Under the pieces are notes generated by a model. That model saw nothing but the letters and a program-made list of their open reading frames with translations. It did not search any database and was not told where the DNA came from. A stretch of 64,000 bases of DNA, taken from the NCBI RefSeq assembly GCF_003268025.1, contig NZ_QLUW01000004.1, forward strand, positions 558,001 through 622,000, written 5' to 3'. Of the stretch, positions 8,862-17,495 are shown one piece after another. Source of the stretch: Paenibacillus montanisoli (GTDB taxonomy: Bacteria > Bacillota > Bacilli > Paenibacillales > Paenibacillaceae). The first letter of the stretch is position 1; every line of letters starts with the position of its first letter. Both the position numbers and the translations under genes were made by a program.

Positions 8862-9773
8862 CTAAAATATACGATAGTTGGATAATCGGTACGCGAGCCA
8901 ATACGAGATGCTGATCAGGATCAAAGATACAACGGATTTAAACAGTCCCATCGCCGTAGCAACGCTGTATTGCGCATTGACGATACCGGTTCGATAGACG
9001 AGCGTATCCAAAATATCGCCTGTTTCGTACACGGTCGCATTGTATAGGGTGAAAATTTGATCGAATCCCGCATTAAGCACGTTGCCTAAGCTTAACGTCA
9101 TCATCAGTATGACAATTGGAAAAATGGTCGGAATCGTAATATGCCTGGTTTGCTGCAAGCGCGTAGCGCCATCGATGACAGCCGCTTCATATAAGGACGG
9201 GTTCACGCTTGTAATCGCCGCTAAATACACGATCGTACTGAAACCGAACTCCTTCCAAACATCCGATATAATGAGCACGGGCCGGAACCAATCGTTGCTG
9301 CCCAAGAAGAAGATCGGCTCAAATCCTAAGCTCTTTATGATTTGGTTGACGATCCCCGTTTCCGGAGACAGAATATCAATCAATATGCCACCCAAAATAA
9401 TCCACGATAAAAAGTGAGGCAGATAGATCAGCGTCTGAATGCCGCGCTTAATGAGCGCGTTTCGAACTTCATTCAATAGCAGTGCGATCGTAATCGGCAC
9501 GATAAGGCCGGCAATGATCTTCAAGGAGGCAATAATGAGCGTGTTTTTAATCGCCAGCATCGTATCCGGCATCATGAAGATATAATGAAAGTTATCAAGT
9601 CCGATCCACTTGGAATTGAAAAACCCCATCAACCCGTTGCCTTTAAGGCGAACAAACTTTTGGAATGCAATCGTGACACCCACCATAGGGAAATAACTGA
9701 AAACAAGAGCGAAAATAAAGCTCGGAAATATCATGGCATGCAGCGGAAATTCCTTCTTCAGCCTTCTGTACAT
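8862..9773 (-). CDS. CUT1 sugar ABC transporter permease, LplB-like
   Basis: A 303-residue membrane protein with about six helices and the EAA loop LYEAAVIDGATRLQQTRHI. It is the B-type permease that forms a heterodimer with the product of the next gene. The start is the ATG at 9773, 8 bases from AGGAGG; an in-frame GTG at 9782 overlaps that ribosome site and is unlikely. It follows the binding protein gene after a 77-base gap holding a stable hairpin. Confidence 0.88.
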   Translation of the reverse strand: MYRRLKKEFPLHAMIFPSFIFALVFSYFPMVGVTIAFQKFVRLKGNGLMGFFNSKWIGLDNFHYIFMMPDTMLAIKNTLIIASLKIIAGLIVPITIALLLNEVRNALIKRGIQTLIYLPHFLSWIILGGILIDILSPETGIVNQIIKSLGFEPIFFLGSNDWFRPVLIISDVWKEFGFSTIVYLAAITSVNPSLYEAAVIDGATRLQQTRHITIPTIFPIVILMMTLSLGNVLNAGFDQIFTLYNATVYETGDILDTLVYRTGIVNAQYSVATAMGLFKSVVSLILISISYWLAYRLSNYRIF

Positions 9774-9802
9774 TAGAGACACCTCCTAATTTCCCTATAA
9801 AG

Positions 9803-9839
9803 AAAGAGAGAGGGGAGTGAGGGACTCTCCTCTCTCTTT
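9803..9839 (-). terminator. Intercistronic hairpin after binding-protein gene
   Basis: A 15-bp nearly perfect stem (AAAGAGAGAGGGGAG against CTCTCCTCTCTCTTT) with a short T-rich run on the minus strand. A partial terminator or 3-prime stabiliser in this position is a common way to make far more binding protein than permease. That role is inferred. Confidence 0.65.
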
Positions 9840-9850
9840 CTATTCACTTC

Positions 9851-11554
9851 CTATTGCTGCTTCGAGAACCACTCGTTCACTTCTGTTGTAATTTGGTCGC
9901 CGCCAAGCTTCTTCCATTGCTCGACGAACTTATCGAATTCATCGACCGGCGCAGCGCCCATAATGATTTTTGTAAAGGTTTCATTTTGCAATTTGTCCAG
10001 CACGCCTTGTTTTTCAACCATCGTCGGCGTATTGGCACCCAGATAGCCCGTTGTAAGCAAGGTATCTTTATAACCGGCCAATACTTCGAAGGAAGATTCC
10101 GTCGGACCTGCTTGACGGTAAGTAGCCCACTGCTCTTGATCCCCGTTCAAGAATGCGGTGATTTTTTCGAACAGCGATTTTTGCTCCGGATTCAGCTTAG
10201 ACGTATCTTTAGAATCCACCGCCTCTTTAACCGCAAGGTAGTTATCCGGAACGTCCTTGTTAGGAGCGAATACTTGGAATATCGGGTATTGGAACAGCTC
10301 GGTTCCTTTCGCGGAAACGGAGTACTTCGCCCAATCCGCCGTCTCGCCGTAAGCGCGCTCCAGCCATAGGTTAAGCATCTTCACGATCACTTCAGGATGT
10401 TCGAAGCCGTCTTTGGCCACATAGTATTCGTATACAGGGAATCCAACCCCCGGAACTGCCGGCTTATCATCCGCGGATACGATCGGGAACGGCTTCCATT
10501 CCATGCCTGGATTTTGCTTTCTGGCATCGTTGAATGGCCAGTACGAGTACCAGTTTGCTCCGAAATAGATACCTACCTTGTTCTGCGAGATGGATTCAAT
10601 GACCTTGCCGCCATCTTTCACGGCAAACTCTTTATCCAAGTAGCCTGCTTTATACAGCTCTTGCAGCTTACCTAATGCCGTTTTCATTTCCGGGGCGATG
10701 TTTCCGTTTACAAGCTTGCCTGAATCGTCTTTCACCCAAATGCCCGGATAAGCGTGGAATCCGTTGTAGAAGCCCGTCAAGCCGCTAAGCTCCTTGCTGA
10801 TCGCCAAGCCGAATGTGTCATTCTTGCCGTTACCGTCGGGATCCTTGGTAATGAACGCTTCGGAAATCTTAAGCAGCTCGTCCATCGTCTTAGGCGGCTG
10901 CAAGCCTAATTTATCCAGCCAGTCCGTACGAATCCACAAAATATCTGCGCTGGTAATGTTGCCGCCGAATTTCGGAATCGCCATCAGCTTGCCGTCAAAC
11001 GTGGCCGCTTTGAGCGCAAGTCCTCCGTCTTGATTTCCCAATTCCTTCAACGCTGGCGAAGCGTATTTCTCCCATACCTCGGTCAGGTCTTGAATCTGCT
11101 CTCCTTCTACCAGCTGGTTCATCTGCTTCGTGTTGACGCCGAATGCGTCCGGAATGTCATTCGATGCGATGGAAATGTCCATTTTATTGCTATCGCCGCT
11201 TGGATCGCCCAGCCAGTCATAGACGAGTTTGATGCCAAGAGCGCTTTCATACTCTCGCGTCCAAACGTTATTCTCGTTTGTATCGCCATTCTCAAAGCGA
11301 TCATCCGGGAGGGCCATGCGGACGGAATGGACCGTAATAGGCGGATCGTATTTGCCGAATGGGTCAACCTTGTCATCTGCACTTGTGTTAGTCGCAGTTG
11401 TGTTTGTATTAGTCGTGTTTGTGCTTGTCGCTTCACTATCCGCGGACTGCGAAGCTTCATTGCCCGCATTATTATTTCCACCGCATGCCGATAGCATAAG
11501 TGACGTTGTGAGTAAGCTAGCAGCTAGAAGCGTAACCCGATTCTTTTTTGCCAT
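9851..11554 (-). CDS. Sugar-binding lipoprotein, LplA-like extracellular solute-binding protein
   Basis: A 567-residue lipoprotein: basic start MAKKNRV, hydrophobic segment, lipobox LSACGGN, then a Thr/Asn-rich linker (TSTNTTNTNTTATN) before the binding domain. The large size and the WEKYASPALKEL and SADILWIRTDWL motifs are typical of LplA-type proteins that hand oligosaccharides to LplB/LplC permeases. Start: the ATG at 11554, after GGGGGTTACGAA; an upstream extension to 11620 lacks a ribosome site and would hide the signal peptide. The gene lies 80 bases downstream of the YesN-type regulator. Confidence 0.9.
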   Translation of the reverse strand: MAKKNRVTLLAASLLTTSLMLSACGGNNNAGNEASQSADSEATSTNTTNTNTTATNTSADDKVDPFGKYDPPITVHSVRMALPDDRFENGDTNENNVWTREYESALGIKLVYDWLGDPSGDSNKMDISIASNDIPDAFGVNTKQMNQLVEGEQIQDLTEVWEKYASPALKELGNQDGGLALKAATFDGKLMAIPKFGGNITSADILWIRTDWLDKLGLQPPKTMDELLKISEAFITKDPDGNGKNDTFGLAISKELSGLTGFYNGFHAYPGIWVKDDSGKLVNGNIAPEMKTALGKLQELYKAGYLDKEFAVKDGGKVIESISQNKVGIYFGANWYSYWPFNDARKQNPGMEWKPFPIVSADDKPAVPGVGFPVYEYYVAKDGFEHPEVIVKMLNLWLERAYGETADWAKYSVSAKGTELFQYPIFQVFAPNKDVPDNYLAVKEAVDSKDTSKLNPEQKSLFEKITAFLNGDQEQWATYRQAGPTESSFEVLAGYKDTLLTTGYLGANTPTMVEKQGVLDKLQNETFTKIIMGAAPVDEFDKFVEQWKKLGGDQITTEVNEWFSKQQ

Positions 11555-11634
11555 TTCGTAACCCCCATGGTTGAATGTTCTGCTTACAAATTGATTATAA
11601 GTTGACGAAACGGCAGCCATCTATTCGCCTTTCT

Positions 11635-13320
11635 TTACTTTGCGCTCGCATTTCTAGACGTGACGACGCTTTCCCGATATTCCTGAGGCGTCATTTGCAA
11701 GGCCTTCCGAAAGAAGCGATAGAACGATTGCTCCGATAAGAAGCCGACAGAAGCCGAAATCTCATGGATTTTCAGCCGATTCTCCTCCAGCAGCTCCTTC
11801 GCTTTCTCAAGTCTCGCCGTCATAATATAATCGGACAAGCCTTCATTGGTGACTTGCTTGTACAGCCTCGATAGGTACGAAGGATTGTGTCCGACGACAT
11901 CACCAATGCGGTTAAGCGTCAAATCCCCGGCTAAGTTCTGCTGAACATAGCGCTGCACCATTCGAATCACATCATTCTCCTGGCTTCCTTTGCCAGCCTG
12001 TTTGTGCTCGAACAACGCCTCCGCCAGCCTATAGAAGTAATCGACGACTTCCTTCCAGTTGTTGTGACAGTCGAGGATCGTCATTTTGCCCAAATTAAAA
12101 CGGCTGCCAACTTCATGCTGAATTTCCCAACGGTTAATATAAGATAAGAAAATAGAAACCAACGTAAAATAAACTTCCGTTTTGATCGAGTTGTTTGCCG
12201 CGGAACGTTCCGTTAACACTTTCATGATACCGGCATATTCGGTCATAAACGGGGCCTTCTGCCCGTTCTCCAGCAAGGTATGCAGCAAGTTCAGCTTCTT
12301 GAGCTGCTTTCGTTGATCGTGCTCTAATTGCTCCGCCGAGGCGATATCTATGGTTTGTTCGATTAGCAGCTGCTGCTGACCCAACCCCAGCCCCCGGTTT
12401 AGAAGCTGCTGCAGATGCTCGAACTGCTCCGATAGCTGGTCCCATTCCTTGAACGATGCGCCAATGGCCATGGATAAATTGAGCTTTAGCAAGACACTGC
12501 AGGAGTCTTGGATCATTTCTGCCGCTCCCTTGAGAAAAACAAGACAACGCTGTCTTAGTCCGGTAACCTCGGCGGCTGACAAGCCTTCCGTTCGCTCATT
12601 CGGCTGCATGAGCCATAGCAGCTTCGTTTTTTTCTCGAAATCAAACGAAAGCACTTGTACTTTGGCTGATACATATTCCTGGGCAATGTTCTGGATCGCA
12701 AATAGATACAGGGATTTGTCAAAGGGCCGAGTTCCTTCCTTCCAGTCATCGACCCTTCCAATCATGGCAACGACGGGTTCAGAAGGCGCAAGTTCGATGC
12801 CCACTTCCTCGAAGCTTTGGCTGAGCACGCCATGCACAGACGAATCCCCTTGAACTAGCTCCCACAGGAGCTCTTTTTGCAATAACGGGGTAATCGCTTG
12901 CATCTGCTGCTTCGATTTCGCAATGTACTCTTCAATGGCTACAGCCTCCGATAGAGCCGTCAATGCTTTCTGAACGGATGCAACGATCGCCTCGTCTCCT
13001 TCTGTCTTCAATAAGTAATCCACGCCGCCGTTGCGGATGGCTTCATGGATATAGTCGAAGTCGTTGTAGCCCGTTAGAAAAATAACCTTGCATCTCGGCC
13101 AATATTTCATGATCTCGCGGTGGAGCTCTAATCCGCTCATGCCAGGCATTCGAATATCCGTCAAAACGATGTCGATTTTGACGGTTTGCATGCAGCGAAG
13201 CGCTTCCGCCGAAGAGTAGGCGCAGAGCAGCTCCAATTCGGGAATCGCCCGTCTTTCAAACAAATCCAGAACGCTTTCTACGATGAAGGGTTCATTATCA
13301 ACAATCAGCAGTCTATACAA
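11635..13320 (-). CDS. YesN-type response regulator (REC plus AraC HTH)
   Basis: A 561-residue cytoplasmic regulator. Residues 1-125 are a receiver domain with the phosphoacceptor in DIVLTDIRMPGMSG and the Lys in LLKTEG. A long middle region follows, and residues about 455-555 are two AraC-type helix-turn-helix motifs (LTLNRIGDVVGHNPSYLSRL; SASVGFLSEQSFYRFFRK). Such regulators turn on the adjacent sugar transporter when the partner kinase senses the oligosaccharide. It starts with TTG at 13320 and overlaps the kinase gene by 8 bases, so the pair is translationally coupled. Confidence 0.9.
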   Translation of the reverse strand: MYRLLIVDNEPFIVESVLDLFERRAIPELELLCAYSSAEALRCMQTVKIDIVLTDIRMPGMSGLELHREIMKYWPRCKVIFLTGYNDFDYIHEAIRNGGVDYLLKTEGDEAIVASVQKALTALSEAVAIEEYIAKSKQQMQAITPLLQKELLWELVQGDSSVHGVLSQSFEEVGIELAPSEPVVAMIGRVDDWKEGTRPFDKSLYLFAIQNIAQEYVSAKVQVLSFDFEKKTKLLWLMQPNERTEGLSAAEVTGLRQRCLVFLKGAAEMIQDSCSVLLKLNLSMAIGASFKEWDQLSEQFEHLQQLLNRGLGLGQQQLLIEQTIDIASAEQLEHDQRKQLKKLNLLHTLLENGQKAPFMTEYAGIMKVLTERSAANNSIKTEVYFTLVSIFLSYINRWEIQHEVGSRFNLGKMTILDCHNNWKEVVDYFYRLAEALFEHKQAGKGSQENDVIRMVQRYVQQNLAGDLTLNRIGDVVGHNPSYLSRLYKQVTNEGLSDYIMTARLEKAKELLEENRLKIHEISASVGFLSEQSFYRFFRKALQMTPQEYRESVVTSRNASAK

Positions 13321-15064
13321 CCTTCTCCACTCCCCTAGTAGATAATCTCATCTCAACCAGAACGCCTCCCGCTGTCCCTCGAGATACAGAAAGCCCGTAC
13401 TGCTCGCCATATCTTAGCTTTAGCCGCCGATGCACGTTCAGAATGCCGGTTGATTCTTTACCCAGATCATGGGTTTGGATACGATATCGCAGATCCTTCA
13501 GACCTGCTTCCGAAATGTTCTCCCCGTTGTCCTCTACTTTAATCACGAGAACGCCGTCCGCTTCTTCAAATCTGATCGAAAGGATTCCATCCGAAACTTT
13601 ATCTTCCAAACCATGCACATAGGCGTTCTCAATAATGGGCTGCAGGATGAGCCTAGGAACAGGCAGCCTGCGCAACGTTTCCGGCAGTTCCTCCCACTCC
13701 ACGCTGATCTGTCTGGAGAAGCGCAGCGTCTGAATCTCCGTATAGGCCTTCGAGTGGTGGACCTCTTGATCGAGCGTGACGGTCTCATTTCCCGTTCGAG
13801 TAATGAATTTGAAATAGTCCCCCAGGTGTTGAATGAGCCGTTCCGCCGTTTGAGCATCGCGCATCCGGACAAGTCCTTGCAGCATAAAGAAGCTGTTGTA
13901 GAGAAAATGCGGATTAATTTGAGACTGCAGCTGCTTAAGCTCCGCTTGCTGGGAACGGATGCGCTCCTCATATACCTCGCCGATCAGCTTATTTAATTGG
14001 CTGACCATTGCATTGAATTGTCCATATAGATACTTGAACTCATCGCTGTAATTGTGATGTATTTCGACTTGCAGGTCCCCTTTTTCCACTTTGCGGAAGG
14101 AAGTGACCAGACGTTTGAGCGGCCGATGAATAAGGCGGAATATCCAGTAAGAGAAAGCCACGATGATAATCGTGGAGATAATCGACAACAGCCATAGAAA
14201 TTTCCGATAAGTGTCCAGCGGGCCCAGCACTTCATTCGCAGGAATATAGACAACCAGATAAGTGTCCAGAAGCTTCGAGTATTCATAGGTAATTAAATAG
14301 TTCATGCCCTTAATGCTTAAACTGCCTTGACCGCTAGGTTTGCCGTTGATATCCGGGTTATTTAGAAACTTCCTCAATTCAGGTAAAACTGAATCCTGTT
14401 TTCCGTCCGAAAATGACCAGTTCTGTTTCACATTGATAAAGGAGGCACCCGCTCCATCCAAGTCCACGATTTGACGGAGCGTGTCCTGAAGCTTCTTCGT
14501 GGATAAGTCGACGCCAAGCGCAATCGATAGAGGCAGCTTCTGGAACGGATCCGGATACATTTCGCTCAGAAAAAGCCCCTTCTTCCAGTACGTGATCCTC
14601 GATCCGGTTTTGCCGGACATCTTTAAAGCTTCCAACTCATCCGGTTGAATGTGATTGTCATAGCTGTTTGAGAATATCCCTCTCTCCATCGAAGGAATGT
14701 ACACCTTGACGTTGTCGACATATAAACTCGATGTCTTCAGTAAGTTCAACCTGTCTTTAACGTTAAGAATCGTTTGCACTCTGGTGTAATCGTCCATATC
14801 CGCAGCGATGGTGCGTATTTTTTGAAAATCCTCGTTGAAGATGAGCTCTTTGTTGATTTGGATAATGCGCGCCATTTCATTTTCGAACGAACTCATGTAG
14901 AAATGAACATTGGTTACAACCGATTTCGACAGCTCTTCGCGCATGTTCTTTTCGGCGGATTGAATGACATAGATGCTAATGCTGAAGATCGGAATAATCA
15001 CAATAAAAAAAGATAAGATCAACTTTGTAAAAATACCCGCATTCAGCCGCTTGAATATAGGCAT
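13313..15064 (-). CDS. YesM-type sensor histidine kinase
   Basis: A 583-residue membrane kinase. One transmembrane helix near residues 10-35 is followed by a dCache-like extracellular sensor, a second helix near 285-305, a HAMP linker, and the His-kinase region with QSQINPHFLYNSF, the phosphoacceptor His of the LytS/YesM group. The C-terminal HATPase has NAYVHG and VEDNG. It senses an extracellular sugar and phosphorylates the overlapping YesN regulator. It is the first gene of the minus-strand operon reaching down to 972. The ATG at 15064 follows ATGGGGGATAGGT. Confidence 0.9.
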   Translation of the reverse strand: MPIFKRLNAGIFTKLILSFFIVIIPIFSISIYVIQSAEKNMREELSKSVVTNVHFYMSSFENEMARIIQINKELIFNEDFQKIRTIAADMDDYTRVQTILNVKDRLNLLKTSSLYVDNVKVYIPSMERGIFSNSYDNHIQPDELEALKMSGKTGSRITYWKKGLFLSEMYPDPFQKLPLSIALGVDLSTKKLQDTLRQIVDLDGAGASFINVKQNWSFSDGKQDSVLPELRKFLNNPDINGKPSGQGSLSIKGMNYLITYEYSKLLDTYLVVYIPANEVLGPLDTYRKFLWLLSIISTIIIVAFSYWIFRLIHRPLKRLVTSFRKVEKGDLQVEIHHNYSDEFKYLYGQFNAMVSQLNKLIGEVYEERIRSQQAELKQLQSQINPHFLYNSFFMLQGLVRMRDAQTAERLIQHLGDYFKFITRTGNETVTLDQEVHHSKAYTEIQTLRFSRQISVEWEELPETLRRLPVPRLILQPIIENAYVHGLEDKVSDGILSIRFEEADGVLVIKVEDNGENISEAGLKDLRYRIQTHDLGKESTGILNVHRRLKLRYGEQYGLSVSRGTAGGVLVEMRLSTRGVEKVV

Positions 15065-15209
15065 ACCTATCCCCCATGCTCATTGATGTATCGTAATCCA
15101 ACCTAGAATCATTCGATACGCCTTGATACATTCCTTCCGCGTTTCCAAAAAGTATTAATGCCATTAAATAACAAAAAAACACTCCCTTTTATGGAAGTGT
15201 ACACACGCA

Positions 15210-15225
15210 TTGAAAGCGATTACTG
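15210..15225. promoter_or_regulatory. cre-like site (CcpA) upstream of aldehyde dehydrogenase
   Basis: TTGAAAGCGATTACTG matches the cre consensus WTGNAANCGNWNNCWW except for its last base. It lies between the divergent yesM-like and aldehyde dehydrogenase genes. A TATAAT at 15262-15267 lacks a good -35, and the cre is centred about 56 bases before the start point this predicts. That is the spacing known for CcpA-activated genes such as ackA, but repression of the other direction is equally possible. Confidence 0.6.
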
Positions 15226-15300
15226 ATTAGCCGTCATATTTTTAGTGGTGCAAGCCATAGATATAATTCGTGGTTCATTTTACATAGTAGGAGGATGCTA

Positions 15301-16782
15301 ATGAGTCAAATCGTAGCTTTGAGTCCGAAGCTGGAGAAGTTTCTGCAGGGAACCAAGAAATTATTTATTAATGGGGAGTTCGTCCCCTCCGCTTCGGAAA
15401 AAACGTTTATTACCTACAACCCTGCAACCGGTCAGCCGCTCGCAACGCTTTATGAAGCGGATGCCGAAGATGTAGACCGCGCCGTAAGGGCCGCGAGATT
15501 TGCGTTCGATCATGGTCCGTGGAGCAAATTGGCCGCCGCCGAACGCAGCCGCTTGATTTACAAGCTTGCCGATTTAATAGAGGCGAACTATGAAGAATTC
15601 GCGCAGCTGGAGTCCTTGGATAACGGCAAACCGATCAAAGAAGCACGTGCGGCCGATCTGCCTTTATCGATCGAGCATTTCCGGTATTTCGCCGGCTGGG
15701 CAACGAAAATCGTCGGGCAAACGATCCCGGTCCAAGGGAACTATTTAAACTATACCCGCCACGAACCGATCGGCGTTGTCGGACAAATCATTCCATGGAA
15801 CTTCTCGCTTTTGATGTGTGCTTGGAAGCTGGGCGCCGCCCTCGCCACAGGTTGCACCGTGGTGCTCAAACCGGCGGAACAAACGCCATTGTCCGCCCTC
15901 TATTTAGCGGAATTGATCCAGCAAGCCGGATTCCCTGACGGGGTCGTGAATATTGTCAGCGGTTATGGCGAAACGGCCGGCCAAGCGATCGTGAATCACC
16001 CGCAAATCGATAAAGTCGCTTTTACCGGCTCGACGGAGGTCGGAAAGCAGATCATGCGCCAAGCCGCTGATTCCTTGAAACGCATCACTCTCGAGCTAGG
16101 AGGGAAATCGCCGAATATCATCCTTCCGGATGCCGACATGTCCCGTGCCATTCCCGGAGCGCTTGCCGGAATCATGTTCAATCAAGGTCAAGTATGCAGC
16201 GCTGGGTCCCGCTTATTCGTTCAGAAAAAAGTGTACGACAACGTCGTGTCAGATCTAGTCAGCTACGCCAGAAAAATAAAGCAAGGGCCTGGGCTTGATC
16301 TGGAAACGGATATCGGGCCGCTTGTATCGGTCGAACAGCAACAACGAGTGTTGGGCTATATTGAGAAGGGTAAACAACAAGGGGCCGAGATATTGGCCGG
16401 CGGGAACAATCCGTATCGTCAGGGATATTTTGTGAGCCCGACTATTTTTGCCAGCGTGAATGAAGAAATGACGATTGCCAAGGAAGAAATCTTCGGACCG
16501 GTCGTCGCCGCGATGCCTTTCGAGGATCTGGATGACCTCATCGAACGCGCCAACAAATCGGAATACGGATTAGCGGCGGGCCTTTGGACGGAAAACCTGA
16601 AAAACGCGCATTATGTTGCAAACCGCTTAAAAGCCGGAACCGTCTGGGTCAACTGCTATAACATGTTTGACGCGGCATCACCGTTCGGCGGTTTCAAGCA
16701 ATCTGGCATCGGGCGCGAGATGGGCAGTTATGCGCTAAATAACTACACGGAAGTGAAGAGTGTCTGGGTGAATTTGAATTAA
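15301..16782 (+). CDS. NAD(P)-dependent aldehyde dehydrogenase
   Basis: A 493-residue soluble enzyme of the ALDH superfamily, oxidising an aldehyde to the acid. Visible motifs are the active-site Glu region LELGGKSPNI, the catalytic Cys in NQGQVCSAGSR, the proton-relay Asn in IIPWNFSLLM, and the C-terminal PFGGFKQSGIGRE. The length is standard for DhaS/BetB-type enzymes; specificity cannot be told. The ATG at 15301 is chosen because AGGAGG (15289-15294) directly abuts the other candidate ATG at 15295. The gene is alone, ends at a strong terminator, and has a cre site upstream. Confidence 0.92.
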   Translation: MSQIVALSPKLEKFLQGTKKLFINGEFVPSASEKTFITYNPATGQPLATLYEADAEDVDRAVRAARFAFDHGPWSKLAAAERSRLIYKLADLIEANYEEFAQLESLDNGKPIKEARAADLPLSIEHFRYFAGWATKIVGQTIPVQGNYLNYTRHEPIGVVGQIIPWNFSLLMCAWKLGAALATGCTVVLKPAEQTPLSALYLAELIQQAGFPDGVVNIVSGYGETAGQAIVNHPQIDKVAFTGSTEVGKQIMRQAADSLKRITLELGGKSPNIILPDADMSRAIPGALAGIMFNQGQVCSAGSRLFVQKKVYDNVVSDLVSYARKIKQGPGLDLETDIGPLVSVEQQQRVLGYIEKGKQQGAEILAGGNNPYRQGYFVSPTIFASVNEEMTIAKEEIFGPVVAAMPFEDLDDLIERANKSEYGLAAGLWTENLKNAHYVANRLKAGTVWVNCYNMFDAASPFGGFKQSGIGREMGSYALNNYTEVKSVWVNLN

Positions 16783-16787
16783 AATCG

Positions 16788-16825
16788 GGAAGCCCTCGCT
16801 CACCTGAGCGAGGGTTTCCTTTTTA
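16788..16825. terminator. Bidirectional terminator between ALDH and NarL-type regulator
   Basis: A 10-bp perfect stem CCCTCGCTCA (16793-16802) with its complement at 16805-16814, extended by outer GGAA/TTCC pairing and followed by a run of T on the plus strand. The convergent regulator gene ends just downstream. Confidence 0.85.
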
Positions 16826-16830
16826 CGGTG

Positions 16831-17472
16831 CTAGTTCTCCCGAGACTCTTTCAACAAGCGCTTCGCCGCATTCCGGTCCGCCACCTGCAGCTTATTTAGA
16901 ATGGTGGTTATATTATTCGCAACCGTTTTGGCGCTGATAAAGAGTCGCGAAGCGATTTGCGCGTTCGTCTCCCCTTCGGCAATACGCTCCAGAATGTCCA
17001 TCTCCCGCTTGGACAGCTCGGCCAAAGCCGGATTGTCCGCCTTAACGTCTGCCTTGGGAGCCGCGAAGTAGTGAATCATCCGCGCTGCGATGTCCGAGCT
17101 GAACACCGCGCCGCCGCTTCCCACCATCCGGATGGAGTGAAGCAGCTCGGTCTCGTCCGCATCCTTCAGAACGTAACCCTTTGCCCCGGCCCGCATGGCC
17201 GTGAATACGGATTGATCATCCTGAAACATCGTCAGGATTAACACCTCCACGCGAGGGAACCGCTCCTTGATCAAACGGGTCGCTTCGATTCCGTTTAATC
17301 CAGGCATGCGGATATCCATTAAGATTAAGTCCGGTTGCAGTGCGGCCGCGAGCTCCAGCGCTTCATCCCCGGATGACGCTTCTCCCACAACTTCCAAGTC
17401 CTCCGTAGTTCTGAGCAAATTCCGAACGCCGCTTCGAAATAACGGATGGTCGTCAGCGATGACAATGTTCAT
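16831..17472 (-). CDS. NarL/LuxR-family response regulator
   Basis: A 213-residue regulator: receiver domain (NIVIADDHPLFRSGV; phosphoacceptor in LILMDIRMPGLNG; Lys in GYVLKDA) and a C-terminal LuxR-type helix-turn-helix (LSKREMDILERIAEGETNAQ, then AKTVANNITTIL). It is the partner of the kinase 23 bases upstream. The ATG at 17472 is preceded by AAAGGGGAGCTT; an upstream extension would run into the kinase gene. The likely target is the divergent gene at 19844, whose upstream region carries a phased array of TTCCCG sites. Confidence 0.9.
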   Translation of the reverse strand: MNIVIADDHPLFRSGVRNLLRTTEDLEVVGEASSGDEALELAAALQPDLILMDIRMPGLNGIEATRLIKERFPRVEVLILTMFQDDQSVFTAMRAGAKGYVLKDADETELLHSIRMVGSGGAVFSSDIAARMIHYFAAPKADVKADNPALAELSKREMDILERIAEGETNAQIASRLFISAKTVANNITTILNKLQVADRNAAKRLLKESREN

Positions 17473-17495
17473 GCCAAGCTCCCCTTTGCAAATAC